A stretch of DNA of 64,000 bases, taken from contig NZ_AFNV02000011.1 of the NCBI RefSeq assembly GCF_000215955.2, positions 1-64,000 on the forward strand, in the 5' to 3' direction. Made by a program: the position numbers and the translations under genes. The notes under the pieces were generated by a model. That model made no database searches. It saw only the letters and a list, made by a program, of their open reading frames with translations, and had not been told where the DNA came from. Of the stretch, positions 55,112-64,000 are shown one piece after another (within the stretch, counting starts at the first letter, position 1; each line of letters begins with the position of its first letter). The stretch is from Salinisphaera shabanensis E1L3A (lineage in GTDB: Bacteria > Pseudomonadota > Gammaproteobacteria > Nevskiales > Salinisphaeraceae).

Positions 55112-55237
55112 GGCGCGATCTTGCGATGCCCGTTCGTCCGAGGCAAGCCTCGTATGCAGATGTGCGCGTGAACATGCGCTCGCCGCGCGCGGTGGTATGG
55201 TCGATAGCGTTCAGCCAAACCACAGGAGTTGGGTGTC

Positions 55238-56254
55238 ATGGCGCAAATGAAGGTAGCTCAGATCAGCACGGCCGGCGGCGATTTCGAATTGGTCGATCGC
55301 AACATTCCCGATCCCGGTCCGGACCAGGTTCGTGTGAAGATCGAAGCCTGCGGCATCTGTCATTCCGATGCGTTCGTCAAGGACGGCGGTTTTCCGGGGC
55401 TCGATTACCCGCGCGTGCCCGGTCACGAAGTGGCTGGGGTGATCGACGCCATCGGCGATAATGTCGACCACTGGCAGGCCGGCCAGCGCGTGGGCGTCGG
55501 CTGGCACGGCGGTCATTGTTTCGCCTGCGATTCCTGCCGGCGCGGCGATTTCGTCACCTGCGCGAACCAGCAGATCTGCGGTATTTCCTACGACGGCGGT
55601 TATGCCGAGTACATGATCGCGCCGGCCGAGGCGTTGGTTGCCATTCCGGACGAATTGACCTCCGTGGCGGCCGCGCCGTTGCTGTGTGCGGGCGTGACCA
55701 CCTACAACGCGCTACGCAACTCGGGCGCGCAGCCGGGCGATATCGTGGCCGTGCTCGGTGTCGGCGGCCTCGGCCACCTGGGTGTGCAGTACGCGAATGC
55801 CATGGGCTTTCATACCGTGGCGCTCTCGCGCGGTACCGACAAGAAGGAACTGGCCCTCGAACTCGGCGCCGATACCTATATCGATACCGAAGCTGAAGAT
55901 GCGGCTGATGCACTGCAGAAGCTCGGTGGCGCGCGGGTGATTCTGGCCACCGCGCCCAATCCCGAATTGATGAGTTCGGTTATCGACGGGCTCGGCGTGA
56001 ACGGCCAACTGCTCGTGGTGGGGGCATCGCCTGATCCGATCGAGGTATCGCCGTTTCAACTGCTCATGGCCAGGCGCAGCGTAGCCGGCCATCCCAGCGG
56101 CGCGCCGCAGGATTCACAGGACACGCTGGGGTTTTCGGCGCTGCGTGATATCGAAACCCGAATCGAGACCTATCCGTTGGCCGAGGTCGGCGCGGCCTAT
56201 GCCCGCATGATCAACAACGAAGCGCGTTTTCGGGTCGTATTAACGATGGACTGA
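55238..56254 (+). CDS. Zinc-dependent alcohol dehydrogenase
   Basis: 338 aa medium-chain dehydrogenase. Catalytic zinc ligands are in CGICHSD and GHE; structural zinc is bound by C-x2-C-x2-C-x7-C (CFACDSCRRGDFVTC). The Rossmann motif is GVGGLGHLG, followed after strand 2 by SRGTDKK, which hints at NADP(H). Resembles the AdhP/AdhA group. ATG 55238 is favoured over TTG 55229, with AGGAG at 55222. Confidence 0.88.
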   Translation: MAQMKVAQISTAGGDFELVDRNIPDPGPDQVRVKIEACGICHSDAFVKDGGFPGLDYPRVPGHEVAGVIDAIGDNVDHWQAGQRVGVGWHGGHCFACDSCRRGDFVTCANQQICGISYDGGYAEYMIAPAEALVAIPDELTSVAAAPLLCAGVTTYNALRNSGAQPGDIVAVLGVGGLGHLGVQYANAMGFHTVALSRGTDKKELALELGADTYIDTEAEDAADALQKLGGARVILATAPNPELMSSVIDGLGVNGQLLVVGASPDPIEVSPFQLLMARRSVAGHPSGAPQDSQDTLGFSALRDIETRIETYPLAEVGAAYARMINNEARFRVVLTMD

Positions 56255-56288
56255 ACGGATCACAGACGGGCGTGCCGTACGCGACTTT

Positions 56289-56705
56289 CTAGAACAGCGA
56301 TTGCTGGGGATCGGGTCGGCGGGCGCCGAAATGGCTGAACTGTTCGCAGGCGCGCGTCAGGTAGTTGGCGATGCTGGAAAGCGCGGTGATATCTGCAAAG
56401 CGCTGTTCGGCAACGGTTGCGCGTACGTTCTCGCGTTCGCCGTTGGAGGCGGCCTGTAGCAGCGTGGTGAGCATGGTCTGATCGACCGGCTCGAAGTGTT
56501 CCGGATATTTCCATTCGACCAGTTCGGCCGGTCGATCCAGCTGGGCAGCAAACGCTTGATCGTGTAGCAACGCGGCGGCGGTTTTCAGATCGTCGCCGTG
56601 GCCCGCCGCATGCTGGCGCCGTGCGAACTCGTGACAGGCCTCGGCATCGACGGCCGCCATGCCGGCCAGCAGCGTGTTCATCGGTGTTTGATCGGTATAG
56701 GCCAT
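56289..56705 (-). CDS. Conserved-looking hypothetical protein
   Basis: 138 aa, soluble, helical, no signal peptide or recognised motif (HEFARRQHAAGHGDDLKTAAALLHD; EWKYPEHFEPVDQTML). Codon use agrees with its neighbours, so it is likely a real gene. Convergent with the alcohol dehydrogenase. No function can be proposed. Confidence 0.6.
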   Translation of the reverse strand: MAYTDQTPMNTLLAGMAAVDAEACHEFARRQHAAGHGDDLKTAAALLHDQAFAAQLDRPAELVEWKYPEHFEPVDQTMLTTLLQAASNGERENVRATVAEQRFADITALSSIANYLTRACEQFSHFGARRPDPQQSLF

Positions 56706-56794
56706 GGGCACGCCGGCTGAAAATTGAGAGCGCGCATCATCCGGACACGACGCCCCCAGTGCAAGGCCTTCATGTTGCTATGCAGTGCGTGACG

Positions 56795-56823
56795 CTTGAA
56801 AACCGGCCTCGCGGGCCGCACTG
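56795..56823 (+). promoter_or_regulatory. Possible sigma-32 promoter of htpG
   Basis: CTTGAAA (56795-56801) matches the -35 consensus exactly. CCGCACTG 15 bp further is a weak -10. Confidence 0.35.
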
Positions 56824-56894
56824 ACGGCTATCAAGGCGATAGTTTGTCGGGTGATCGCCGCCCACTCACCGTTTCACAACCACCGAATACCGCC

Positions 56895-58814
56895 ATGAGC
56901 GAAAACCAGAACACCGAAACCCGTGGCTTTCAGGCCGAGGTCAAACAGCTGCTGCAGCTGATGATCCATTCGATGTATTCGAACAAGGAGGTCTTTGCCC
57001 GCGAGCTGATCTCCAACGCCTCCGACGCGCTGGATACGCTGCGCTTCGAAGGCCTGAAGAACGATGCCCTGTTCGAAAACGATCCCGAACTCAAGATCTG
57101 GATCGACTACGACAAGGACGCGCGCACCGTCACCATCGGTGATAGCGGCATTGGCATGACCCGCGAGCAGGTCATCGACCGCTTGGGCACCATCGCCAAG
57201 TCCGGCACGCGGGCATTCCTGGATTCGCTGTCCGGCGACGAGAAGAAAGACGCCCACCTGATCGGCCAGTTCGGTGTGGGTTTCTATTCGGCGTTCATCG
57301 TGGCCGAGAAGGTCGTGGTCGATACCCGTCACGGCGGCGAGTCGATCGGCGTGCGCTGGACCTCGGACGGCGGCGGCGAATACACGCTGGAAACCATCGA
57401 TAAGGAAAAACGCGGCACCGAAGTCACGCTGCATCTACGCGAGGGCGAGGACGAATTCCTCGACGACTATCGTCTGCGTCATCTGGTTCGCACCTATTCG
57501 GACCATATCGCCTTCCCGATCATGATGCGCGAACAGCTGTCCGAAGAAGACGAAAAAGAGGGCAAGGAAGCCGGCTGGGAACAGGTCAACCGCGGTGCGC
57601 CGCTGTGGACACAGCCCAAGTCCGAAATCTCGGCCGAAGACTATGCCGAGTTCTACAAGCATGCCTGCCACGATTACGAAGACCCGCTGACCTGGACGCA
57701 CAACAAGGTCGAAGGCAGCCAGGAATATACGAACCTGCTCTATATTCCCAAGCGCGCGCCCTACGATCTGTTCGACCCGAACGGCAAGGCCCACGGCGTG
57801 AAGCTGTATGTGCAGCGCGTGTTCATCATGGACGATGCCGAGAAGCTCATGCCGCGCTACATGCGCTTCGTGAAAGGCATCATCGATTCCAACGACCTGC
57901 CGTTGAACGTCTCGCGCGAAATCCTGCAAAGCAACCAGTTGCTGGACAAGATTCGCGCCGGCTCGGTGAAGAAGGTGCTGGGCTTGCTCGAGTCCATGGC
58001 CAAGGACGACGAAGAGCCCGAGAAGTACCAGACGTTCTGGAACGAATTCGGCCAGGTGCTCAAGGAAGGCATTGTCGAAGACCACGAAAACCAGGCCAAG
58101 ATCGCCAAGCTGCTGCGCTTCAAGACCACCAAGGACGAAAGCGCGGATCCGGGCGTGTCTCTGGACGAGTACATCGCCCGCATGGCCGAAGGCCAGGACA
58201 AGATCTACTACATCACCGCGGATACGCTGGCCGAGGCCAAGCACAGCCCGCATCTCGAAATCTTCAAGAAAAAGGATATCGAGGTGCTGCTGCTCACCGA
58301 CCGCGTCGATGAGTGGGTCATGGCCCATATGACCGAATACGAAGACAAGACCTTCCAGTCGGTCGCCAAGGGCGCGCTCGATCTCGGCGATGCCGAAACC
58401 GAGGAAGAAAAGGCCGAGCAGAAGAAGCTCGAAGAGGAATCCAAGGATCTGGTCGAGCGCGTCAAGAAAGCCCTCGGCGAGCGGGTCAACGAAGTGCGTG
58501 TGACCTATCGTCTGACCGATTCCCCGGCCTGCCTGGTGGCCGACGAGCACGGTATCTCGGCACATCTCGAACGGATTCTCAAGGAAGCCGGTCAGGAAAT
58601 GCCCAACACAGCGCCGCATCTGGAAATCAACCCGACGCATCCGCTGGTCGAAAAGCTCGCCAGCGAGCAGGGCGAAGACGAGTTCGAAGCGTTCTCGCAG
58701 CTGTTGTTCGAACAGGCGGTGCTGGCTGAAGGCGGCGAACTGGATGATCCAGCCACCTTCGTGCGCCGTATGAACCAAATGCTGTTGGCGGTCTCCAAGG
58801 GCGCGGCCGCGTAG
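56895..58814 (+). CDS. htpG: Hsp90 chaperone HtpG
   Basis: 639 aa. N-terminal ATPase domain with NASDALDTLRF, DSGIGMTREQ and GQFGVGFYSAFIV; middle domain with LYVQRVFIMDDAE and PLNVSREILQ; C-terminal dimer domain. ATP-driven folding of client proteins in the cytosol. ATG 56895 fits the family start (ENQNTETRGFQAEVKQLL); upstream codons are not homologous. A palindromic terminator follows. Confidence 0.97.
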   Translation: MSENQNTETRGFQAEVKQLLQLMIHSMYSNKEVFARELISNASDALDTLRFEGLKNDALFENDPELKIWIDYDKDARTVTIGDSGIGMTREQVIDRLGTIAKSGTRAFLDSLSGDEKKDAHLIGQFGVGFYSAFIVAEKVVVDTRHGGESIGVRWTSDGGGEYTLETIDKEKRGTEVTLHLREGEDEFLDDYRLRHLVRTYSDHIAFPIMMREQLSEEDEKEGKEAGWEQVNRGAPLWTQPKSEISAEDYAEFYKHACHDYEDPLTWTHNKVEGSQEYTNLLYIPKRAPYDLFDPNGKAHGVKLYVQRVFIMDDAEKLMPRYMRFVKGIIDSNDLPLNVSREILQSNQLLDKIRAGSVKKVLGLLESMAKDDEEPEKYQTFWNEFGQVLKEGIVEDHENQAKIAKLLRFKTTKDESADPGVSLDEYIARMAEGQDKIYYITADTLAEAKHSPHLEIFKKKDIEVLLLTDRVDEWVMAHMTEYEDKTFQSVAKGALDLGDAETEEEKAEQKKLEEESKDLVERVKKALGERVNEVRVTYRLTDSPACLVADEHGISAHLERILKEAGQEMPNTAPHLEINPTHPLVEKLASEQGEDEFEAFSQLLFEQAVLAEGGELDDPATFVRRMNQMLLAVSKGAAA

Positions 58815-58879
58815 GTGGCCGCACGCCGTACCGGTGCTCGCGTGGCCGGTACGCGCCACGCATAACGCCGATGTCAGTC

Positions 58880-58901
58880 GAGGCCCGCATATGCGGGCCT
58901 C
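58880..58901 (+). terminator. Probable terminator of htpG
   Basis: A perfect 22-bp palindrome (11-bp arms GAGGCCCGCAT), but only a short T stretch follows. Confidence 0.5.
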
Positions 58902-58975
58902 GCTCGTTTGGCCGGTTGCAGGCATAGTGATTGCCAGATGCACGGGACGGGGTCGAGCAACGACAAGGTGAAAAC

Positions 58976-59548
58976 ATGACACGACATCATTGGACTTACG
59001 CGGCGCTGGGTTTGTGGGCATTGTTGATTGCGCCACTCGCTTCGGCCCAGAACGTGTCCATCGGTGGCACGACACTGGAGCTGGGTGCATCGCGGGCAGA
59101 TACGCTCGCCATCGCCAACGCGCATTTCAATATCGTACCGGCCCAGGCGGACGGTCATTACATGCTCTTTCCCAAGCAGGGGCCTGTGGTCGTTGGTCGT
59201 GATACCTATGGCAAACCCGTGGGTACGCTCACGATCCGGGACAACCGACTGACCCGGGTCAGCCGCAATCTCGGCTCGTTTCGTAGCGAAGACGGCGAAC
59301 AGGCTATCGAACGCCTGATCGCTGCTTTCTCGCGCGCGCCAAATGGGGGCGATACACCTGCGGTACGTACGGATACCGGCGTAAGCGGCGACGCCAGTAC
59401 CTCACGCGTGTACTTCAGCTATCCGGATCGTGCGATCCAGATCGTGCTGTTTCGACCGAACAACCGTGCCGGCCTGTCGACGATCGATATCACCGAGCAA
59501 TATGCCCTACGCCCCGGCCCTGTGGGCGGTGCCGACAAGCAGCGCTAA
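58976..59548 (+). CDS. Secreted protein of unknown function
   Basis: 190 aa with a signal peptide (residues 1-24, ending LASAQ) and a beta-rich domain with IGGTTLELGASRADTLAIA and VGTLTIRDNRLTRVSRNLGSF. No family recognised. Start ATG 58976 with AAGGTG upstream. The DUF2489 gene starts directly after the stop, so the two are co-transcribed. Confidence 0.7.
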   Translation: MTRHHWTYAALGLWALLIAPLASAQNVSIGGTTLELGASRADTLAIANAHFNIVPAQADGHYMLFPKQGPVVVGRDTYGKPVGTLTIRDNRLTRVSRNLGSFRSEDGEQAIERLIAAFSRAPNGGDTPAVRTDTGVSGDASTSRVYFSYPDRAIQIVLFRPNNRAGLSTIDITEQYALRPGPVGGADKQR

Positions 59549-60049
59549 GTGGTGATGATATGGCTCGCCATACTCGCGGCTGTGGTTATTCTGGCGCTGG
59601 CCGGCTATGCCGGCTGGCTGTGGTGGCGGGTGATCAACCAGCAAAAAGAGCGCGAGACGCACAACGCCGCGGTACTGGCCGAAACCGAGGCCGACCTGGA
59701 ATACAGCATCGCCATCATCGCCGATAGTCTGCTGACCGGCGAGTTGAATCTGTCCGAAGGCGCGATTCGGCTCAAGGTACTGCTCGATCACTACCATGCG
59801 CCCGGCGGTGCCCAAGCCGATTATCCGGCGATCTACAGCCTGTTTCTATCGACCTCCAACATGCCGCGCGGCGAAGAACGCGACGCCTGGCCGCGCAACG
59901 AAATCCGGCGTATGGATCGCGAGCGCGAAATGCTCGAGGTTGCCGCGAAGGATTCGATTCTCGATGAAGCCGCACGATTGCGGGAGCGTTTTGGCGTGCC
60001 AAGCGGCCGCGAAGGGCTGGCCTCGGCGCGGCCGGTCGATGCCGCCTGA
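59549..60049 (+). CDS. DUF2489 membrane protein
   Basis: 166 aa with one N-terminal helix (residues 4-27, ending WLWWRV) and a cytosolic helical domain with SIAIIADSLLTGELNLSEGAIRLKVLLDHY, the DUF2489 core found mainly in gammaproteobacteria. Function unknown. Starts at GTG 59549 (or ATG 59555), immediately after the secreted protein. Confidence 0.78.
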   Translation: MVMIWLAILAAVVILALAGYAGWLWWRVINQQKERETHNAAVLAETEADLEYSIAIIADSLLTGELNLSEGAIRLKVLLDHYHAPGGAQADYPAIYSLFLSTSNMPRGEERDAWPRNEIRRMDREREMLEVAAKDSILDEAARLRERFGVPSGREGLASARPVDAA

Positions 60050-60462
60050 CGGATATCGTCTGCTAGCGCAAATCACGCACATGCCTCGCGGCTAAACGGC
60101 TAACTGCCTCCGGCGCATTGCGACGCCCAACTTGACTGCCTGCCTGTATTGGGCGCCGTTAGCACTGCGCCGGTGCGTGTAGTCTATTTGAGGGTCGTGA
60201 AAGCGATCCGAGTTCTGGCCGCATCCCTTCGACGTGAACATCGGAGTGGACCGGCGTAGCCGGCGCGGTGCCGGGTGTCTTTCGTGTTGGTTACTTATAT
60301 TTGGACAAGCAAATATAAGTGACTCGCACAACAGTGCGAAACAAAAGGTCCGACAGACTCGTGAGTGCCGTAAGCCCATGGCTAGAAGCCCGCGAGCTTC
60401 GAGCTTGAACAGTCGAGTTCAACTCGCGGTTTCGCGCGCGAGCTCTATCACGACGTCACGCC
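60050..60462. other. Intergenic region with palindromes
   Basis: 413 bp without a gene. It holds a perfect 11-bp inverted repeat (60293-60303 with 60310-60320, spacer GACAAG; extendable to 14 bp with one G-T pair), copy B of the 47-bp repeat, and an imperfect hairpin near 60395-60425 (CGAGCTTGAAC / GTTCAACTCG). Both neighbouring genes run towards it. Confidence 0.6.
60324..60370. repeat. Dispersed 47-bp intergenic repeat, copy B
   Basis: 79 percent identical to 24110-24156, ungapped. It follows directly on the palindrome at 60290-60323. Confidence 0.5.
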
Positions 60463-62226
60463 TCATTCCGAAGTCGTAACTTCCTTGTCCCGCGATTCAT
60501 GCTCACAAACCGGCGCCTGATCACCAATTGCCGCACACCCAATACCACGCGGGTCGGAGGCGGCATCCATCGTGCCGTCGGCCTTGTTCCAGATCACGGT
60601 ATGCATATCGCCGTAGTGGCGATTCACCTTCTCGAACTTATGGCCGAGTTTTTTCAGCCCGGCCAGCGTTTCCGGCGACAGCGCGCCCGGTTCGTACTCG
60701 ACATGATCGGGCAGATACTGGTGGTGGTAGCGGGGTTTGCCCACAACGCTTTCAGCATCGCCGCGATGCGTGAAGTCGAGCACACCGAGCAGCACCATGG
60801 TGGTGATTCGGCTGCCGCCGGGCGTACCCAGCGCGATCTCGCGGTCGTCGCCCACGACGAAGGTCGGCGTCATGCTCGACAGCGGGCGTTTACCGGGCGC
60901 GATCGCGTTGGCTTCGCTGCCGACCAGGCCATAGCCATTGGGTGCCAGCGGTTTGGCCGAGAAATCGTCCATCTCGTCGTTGAGAACCACGCCGGTACCG
61001 GCCGCCACCAGGCCCGAGCCGAAGGGAAAGTTCACCGACAAGGTGGCCGCTACGCGATTGCCTTCGGCATCGATGACCGAGAAGTGGGTGGTGTGATGGC
61101 CGTTGGCGTGATCGGCGCTCACGCCAGCGAGTTCGTTGCTGGCGGTCGCGCGATCGCTGCGAATGCCCACGCGCAGGCCCGCAGCGTAGTTTTTATCGGT
61201 GAGCCGGGCGATCGGCATATCGACAAAATCCGGATCACCCAGATAGACGGCCCGGTCGCGGTAGGCGCGACGCATGGCCTCTATGGTGACATGGCGGCGC
61301 TGAACATCATCAAGCGCGCCCCAGTCGAAGCCTTCGAGAATATTGAGCGCTTCAATAAGCACGGCGCCGCCGGAGGAGGGTGGTGCAGCGGAAACAATCT
61401 GGTATTCGCCGTCAGGGGTGCGGTAGGTCCCACGCACGGGCTCGCGCTCGACGACGTCGTAATCGGCCAGGTCCTGGCGGCTCCAGATGCCGCCGGCACT
61501 GCGCACCGCTTCGACGAGCTGGCGGGCGACATCGCCGTCGTAGAAGCCGTCGCGGCCGTGCTTGGCAATTGCTTCCAGCGTTGTCGCCAGATCGGGCTGT
61601 TTCAAACGCGTGCCGGCGGCGAGCGGCTTGCCGTTGTCGCCCAGAAACAGCGCGGCACTGGCCGGGTGTTTGGCCAGCTCGTCCTGGCGGTATTGCGCGA
61701 GCCGATGCATATGGCTGTTTATCTTGAAGCCGTCACGCGCGAGTCGGATCGCCGGTGCGAGGGTGGTGGCCAGATCGAGCTTGCCGTAGCGTTCCGCGAT
61801 ATGGGCCAGTGCCGCCGGCTCACCCGGGATGCCGGCAGCAAGAGCGCCGTTGCGCGACAGATGTTGCACGAAGTGGCCCTCGTCATCGAGATACATATCG
61901 TGACTGGCAGCGCCCGGCGCTTCTTCGCGCCCATCGATCATGACGTCGCGGCCTTGAGCGGCGTCGTGCAGCAGCCAGAAGCCGCCACCGCCCAGGCCCG
62001 AGCTCTGGGGTTCGACAACGGCCAACGCGGCGGTAACGGCTACGGCGGCATCGAAGGCATTACCGCCCGCGTCGAGCACTTCCATGCCGGCAGCGGTCGC
62101 CGCCGGATGGGCGCTGGCCACGGCCGGCACGGGGGGCGTGTCGTTTTGGGCAAGCGCGCCGGAGAGCGGCGCCAGTGAAACAAGCGCCACACAGGCGATT
62201 ACACGAAGCCGTAAAGGCATGGGCAT
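60463..62226 (-). CDS. ggt: Gamma-glutamyltransferase
   Basis: 587-aa periplasmic precursor with a signal peptide (residues 1-26, ending GALAQ). Autocatalytic cleavage is expected before Thr379 in HHTTHFSVID, giving large and small subunits. GSEANAIAPGKRPLSSMTPT and LGTPGGSRI are substrate- and oxyanion-binding segments. It cleaves or transfers the glutamyl group of glutathione. Start ATG 62226. Probably monocistronic. Confidence 0.93.
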   Translation of the reverse strand: MPMPLRLRVIACVALVSLAPLSGALAQNDTPPVPAVASAHPAATAAGMEVLDAGGNAFDAAVAVTAALAVVEPQSSGLGGGGFWLLHDAAQGRDVMIDGREEAPGAASHDMYLDDEGHFVQHLSRNGALAAGIPGEPAALAHIAERYGKLDLATTLAPAIRLARDGFKINSHMHRLAQYRQDELAKHPASAALFLGDNGKPLAAGTRLKQPDLATTLEAIAKHGRDGFYDGDVARQLVEAVRSAGGIWSRQDLADYDVVEREPVRGTYRTPDGEYQIVSAAPPSSGGAVLIEALNILEGFDWGALDDVQRRHVTIEAMRRAYRDRAVYLGDPDFVDMPIARLTDKNYAAGLRVGIRSDRATASNELAGVSADHANGHHTTHFSVIDAEGNRVAATLSVNFPFGSGLVAAGTGVVLNDEMDDFSAKPLAPNGYGLVGSEANAIAPGKRPLSSMTPTFVVGDDREIALGTPGGSRITTMVLLGVLDFTHRGDAESVVGKPRYHHQYLPDHVEYEPGALSPETLAGLKKLGHKFEKVNRHYGDMHTVIWNKADGTMDAASDPRGIGCAAIGDQAPVCEHESRDKEVTTSE

Positions 62227-62279
62227 TACCGAACAAACGAAAGGCGGATCGTCACGATACCGCCTGTAATCGCTGAGCT

Positions 62280-62774
62280 CTAGCCGCCGGTCTTTTCGTG
62301 AAGCTTGTCGGCGACGAGGCTGGGCACAAGACCGCTGATACGTCCGTCGAGAAACGCAATCTCGCGCACCAGGGTCGAGGAGATATGGGCATATTCCGGC
62401 GAGGGCGCCAGAAAGATCGTATCCACCTGCGGGGCGAGATGGCGGTTCATCACAGCCATTTGTTTTTCGTATTCGTAGTCGCCCACGCCACGCACCCCGC
62501 GCACCAGCACGCTCACGCCGTGCTTGCGGGCGAAATCGACCACCAGCCCGCTGACCGGCATGACGATCACGTTGTCGACATCGGCGAGCACCTGTTTGGC
62601 CAGCTCCACGCGTTCCTGATGATCGAAGATCGATTTCTTGCTGGCATTGCTGGCCACGGCAACGATCAGTTCGTCGAACATGCCGGCGGCGCGCCGGATC
62701 ACGTCGGCATGACCGTTGGTGATCGGATCGAAGGTGCCGGTATAGGCCGCGCGCACGTTGGGTGCCTTACTCAT
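62280..62774 (-). CDS. coaD: Phosphopantetheine adenylyltransferase CoaD
   Basis: 164 aa nucleotidyltransferase making dephospho-CoA from 4'-phosphopantetheine and ATP. TGTFDPITNGH carries the T/HxGH motif, and ISSTLVRE the ISSTxxR motif. It follows rsmD at 109 bp, the usual gammaproteobacterial neighbour. Confidence 0.96.
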   Translation of the reverse strand: MSKAPNVRAAYTGTFDPITNGHADVIRRAAGMFDELIVAVASNASKKSIFDHQERVELAKQVLADVDNVIVMPVSGLVVDFARKHGVSVLVRGVRGVGDYEYEKQMAVMNRHLAPQVDTIFLAPSPEYAHISSTLVREIAFLDGRISGLVPSLVADKLHEKTGG

Positions 62775-62883
62775 GGGTCACCCGTTTTGCCAAGGCCTTG
62801 GCCCAGTCCTGTTCTGCTGACCGCACGTGGTTCTCCTCAGGCGTTTTTCGCGCGCGTGCGGCTGCACGCTGCGCGAGCATGTA

Positions 62884-63516
62884 TTACGAGATCAAAGATT
62901 CGCCGTCATCTTCGCTGGCGCGGCACGGCTGTGCAAGGCAATAACCAACCTGGCCGGCGCGTTTGTCGCGCAGGATATCGACACGACCGGCAAGCAGCGC
63001 AAGCATCTGCTCGCGCTGTTCGGCGGGGTATTCGAGATAAACCCGCGCATGGGCGGGCAATACGCGCAGTACGCGCTCCAGCGCCTCGCCGTGCAAGGCG
63101 GCGGCAAACGGCGGGTCGATGAACACGATATCGGGTGCAGGTGCGGGCAGCGCCGTGCTCAGCGCATCGGCTTGCAGCAGGGTGGCGCGCGCGCCTGAGT
63201 GAAGCGTATCGAGAGTGGCGCGTAACGAGGCGATCACCTGGCGATCGCGATCGACGAACTGTACATGCGCCGCGCCGCGCGAGAGTGCTTCCAGCCCGAG
63301 CGCCCCAGTGCCCGCGAACAGATCGACACAGCGCGCGCCTTCAATACGCGGGGCCAGCCAGTTGAACAGCGTTTCGCGTACGCGATCCGGTGTCGGGCGC
63401 AGGCCCTCGGCAACCGTCACTGGCAGGCGCCGACCGCGCCATTCGCCGCCAATGATACGAATCGACGTGGTAGCGCTGGCGCTGCCCGCTCGGCGCCGTG
63501 GCGATTTTCGCGCCAT
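62884..63516 (-). CDS. rsmD: 16S rRNA m2G966 methyltransferase RsmD
   Basis: 210 aa SAM-dependent enzyme. RIIGGEWRGRRLPV and LRPTPDRVRETLFNWL are the family opening, DLFAGTGALGLEALSRGA is the SAM motif and DPPF the catalytic loop. ATG 63516 is chosen at a basic start MARKSPRRRAG; further upstream is the intergenic stretch after tldD. Confidence 0.95.
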   Translation of the reverse strand: MARKSPRRRAGSASATTSIRIIGGEWRGRRLPVTVAEGLRPTPDRVRETLFNWLAPRIEGARCVDLFAGTGALGLEALSRGAAHVQFVDRDRQVIASLRATLDTLHSGARATLLQADALSTALPAPAPDIVFIDPPFAAALHGEALERVLRVLPAHARVYLEYPAEQREQMLALLAGRVDILRDKRAGQVGYCLAQPCRASEDDGESLIS

Positions 63517-63541
63517 GTTCAGGCGCAAACCGGTGTTGCAA

Positions 63542-64000
63542 TCATCCCTGTTGGGTGCCGCCGACGGTGATCGCGTCGACCTTGAGCGTGGGTTGGCCCA
63601 CGCCCACCGGCACGCTCTGGCCGTTCTTGCCGCATACGCCGATGCCTTCATCGAGGGCGAGATCGTTGCCGACCATGGAGATACGTTCGAGCACATCCGG
63701 ACCGTTGCCGATGAGCGTGGCGCCCTTGATCGGCGCGCCGATCTTGCCGTTTTCGATGCGATAGGCCTCGTCGGCCGAAAACACGAAATTGCCGGACGTG
63801 ATATCCACCGAGCCGCCGGAGAAATTCACCGCATAGATACCGTTGTCGACCGAGGCGATGATGTCGTCGGGCACGCTCTCGCCCGCGCGCATATACGTAT
63901 TGGTCATGCGCGGCATGATCGTATGCGCATAGGATTCGCGGCGGGCATTGCCGGTAGGCGCCATGCCCATCAGGCGCGCGTTGTGCTTGTCCTGCATGTA
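63542..64000 (-). CDS. tldD: TldD metalloprotease, C-terminal part (cut by window edge)
   Basis: The last 152 codons of TldD ([48 protein letters not shown]). TldD-TldE heterodimers cleave peptides in the cytosol. The zinc site lies in the missing N-terminal part. rsmD follows after 25 bp. Confidence 0.93.
   Translation of the reverse strand, partial: YMQDKHNARLMGMAPTGNARRESYAHTIMPRMTNTYMRAGESVPDDIIASVDNGIYAVNFSGGSVDITSGNFVFSADEAYRIENGKIGAPIKGATLIGNGPDVLERISMVGNDLALDEGIGVCGKNGQSVPVGVGQPTLKVDAITVGGTQQG

Noticed and set aside
57435-59090. 551-codon frame antisense to htpG
   Set aside because: Overlaps a highly conserved chaperone; the product is Leu/Val/Phe/His repeats typical of antisense translation.
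60499-62178. 559-codon frame antisense to gamma-glutamyltransferase
   Set aside because: No recognisable feature; the opposite strand has a full catalytic motif set.
1-64000. CRISPR array, tRNA, rRNA, prophage or integrase
   Set aside because: No regularly spaced repeats, no tRNA-like fold noticed by eye and no phage or recombinase domains in any frame.

Overview
The window reads as chromosomal DNA of a high-GC, metabolically versatile gammaproteobacterium. The evidence is the order tesA / ybbA / ybbP, the neighbours rsmD and coaD, a DUF2489 gene, and Fur-, Zur- and MntR-type operators of gammaproteobacterial form. A Salinisphaera-like host would fit, but nothing here proves the genus. Both strands are densely coded. 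I see no rRNA, tRNA, CRISPR array, prophage or transposase gene.

Layout. 0.1-2.6 kb: a Fur-boxed siderophore pair, FhuF-type reductase and cyclic-peptide/siderophore exporter. 2.7-9.3 kb: a Baeyer-Villiger-type monooxygenase, a ZnuD-like TonB receptor with a small His/Cys protein behind a possible Zur box, a secreted sugar-dehydrogenase-like protein and an Hsp20 with a good sigma-32 promoter. 9.28-9.56 kb: a 278-bp MITE-like element. 9.6-20 kb: azoreductase with a LysR gene broken by an amber codon, a cupin dioxygenase, ybbP-ybbA divergent from tesA, a SelA-fold PLP enzyme, an amidase and a secreted hydrolase. 19.7-24 kb: an RND efflux pair whose permease is frameshifted. 24-28 kb: a Gld-type ABC operon of four tightly packed genes. 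28-36 kb: hydantoinase A, an old yellow enzyme, a BASS transporter, an MFS transporter, a phosphoesterase and an OprB porin.

36.4-40.1 kb: a sitABCD-type Mn/Fe ABC importer with an MntR-like operator. 40.2-44 kb: a Cu/Zn permease coupled to a DUF6607-like protein, then a decayed locus with a truncated TonB receptor joined to a convergent set of small unknown genes. 44-52.2 kb: a Fur-controlled iron island with a PepSY-flavodoxin-reductase fusion, one frameshifted and one intact siderophore receptor, and a possible attenuator leader. 52.3-64 kb: a lipoprotein, a TraB-family protein, a VOC-DUF429 fusion, a zinc alcohol dehydrogenase, htpG, a secreted unknown, DUF2489, gamma-glutamyltransferase, coaD, rsmD and the 3' end of tldD.

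The dominant theme is metal acquisition: siderophore export, outer-membrane uptake, two different reductive iron-release routes, Mn import, Zn uptake and Cu/Zn efflux. Several genes carry single-base lesions. These are either real recent decay or uncorrected sequence errors, and re-sequencing would separate the two. The most unusual items are the VOC-DUF429 fusion, the leader of the PepSY reductase operon, the collapsed receptor locus at 42.7-43.9 kb, the nested-palindrome MITE and a 47-bp intergenic repeat.
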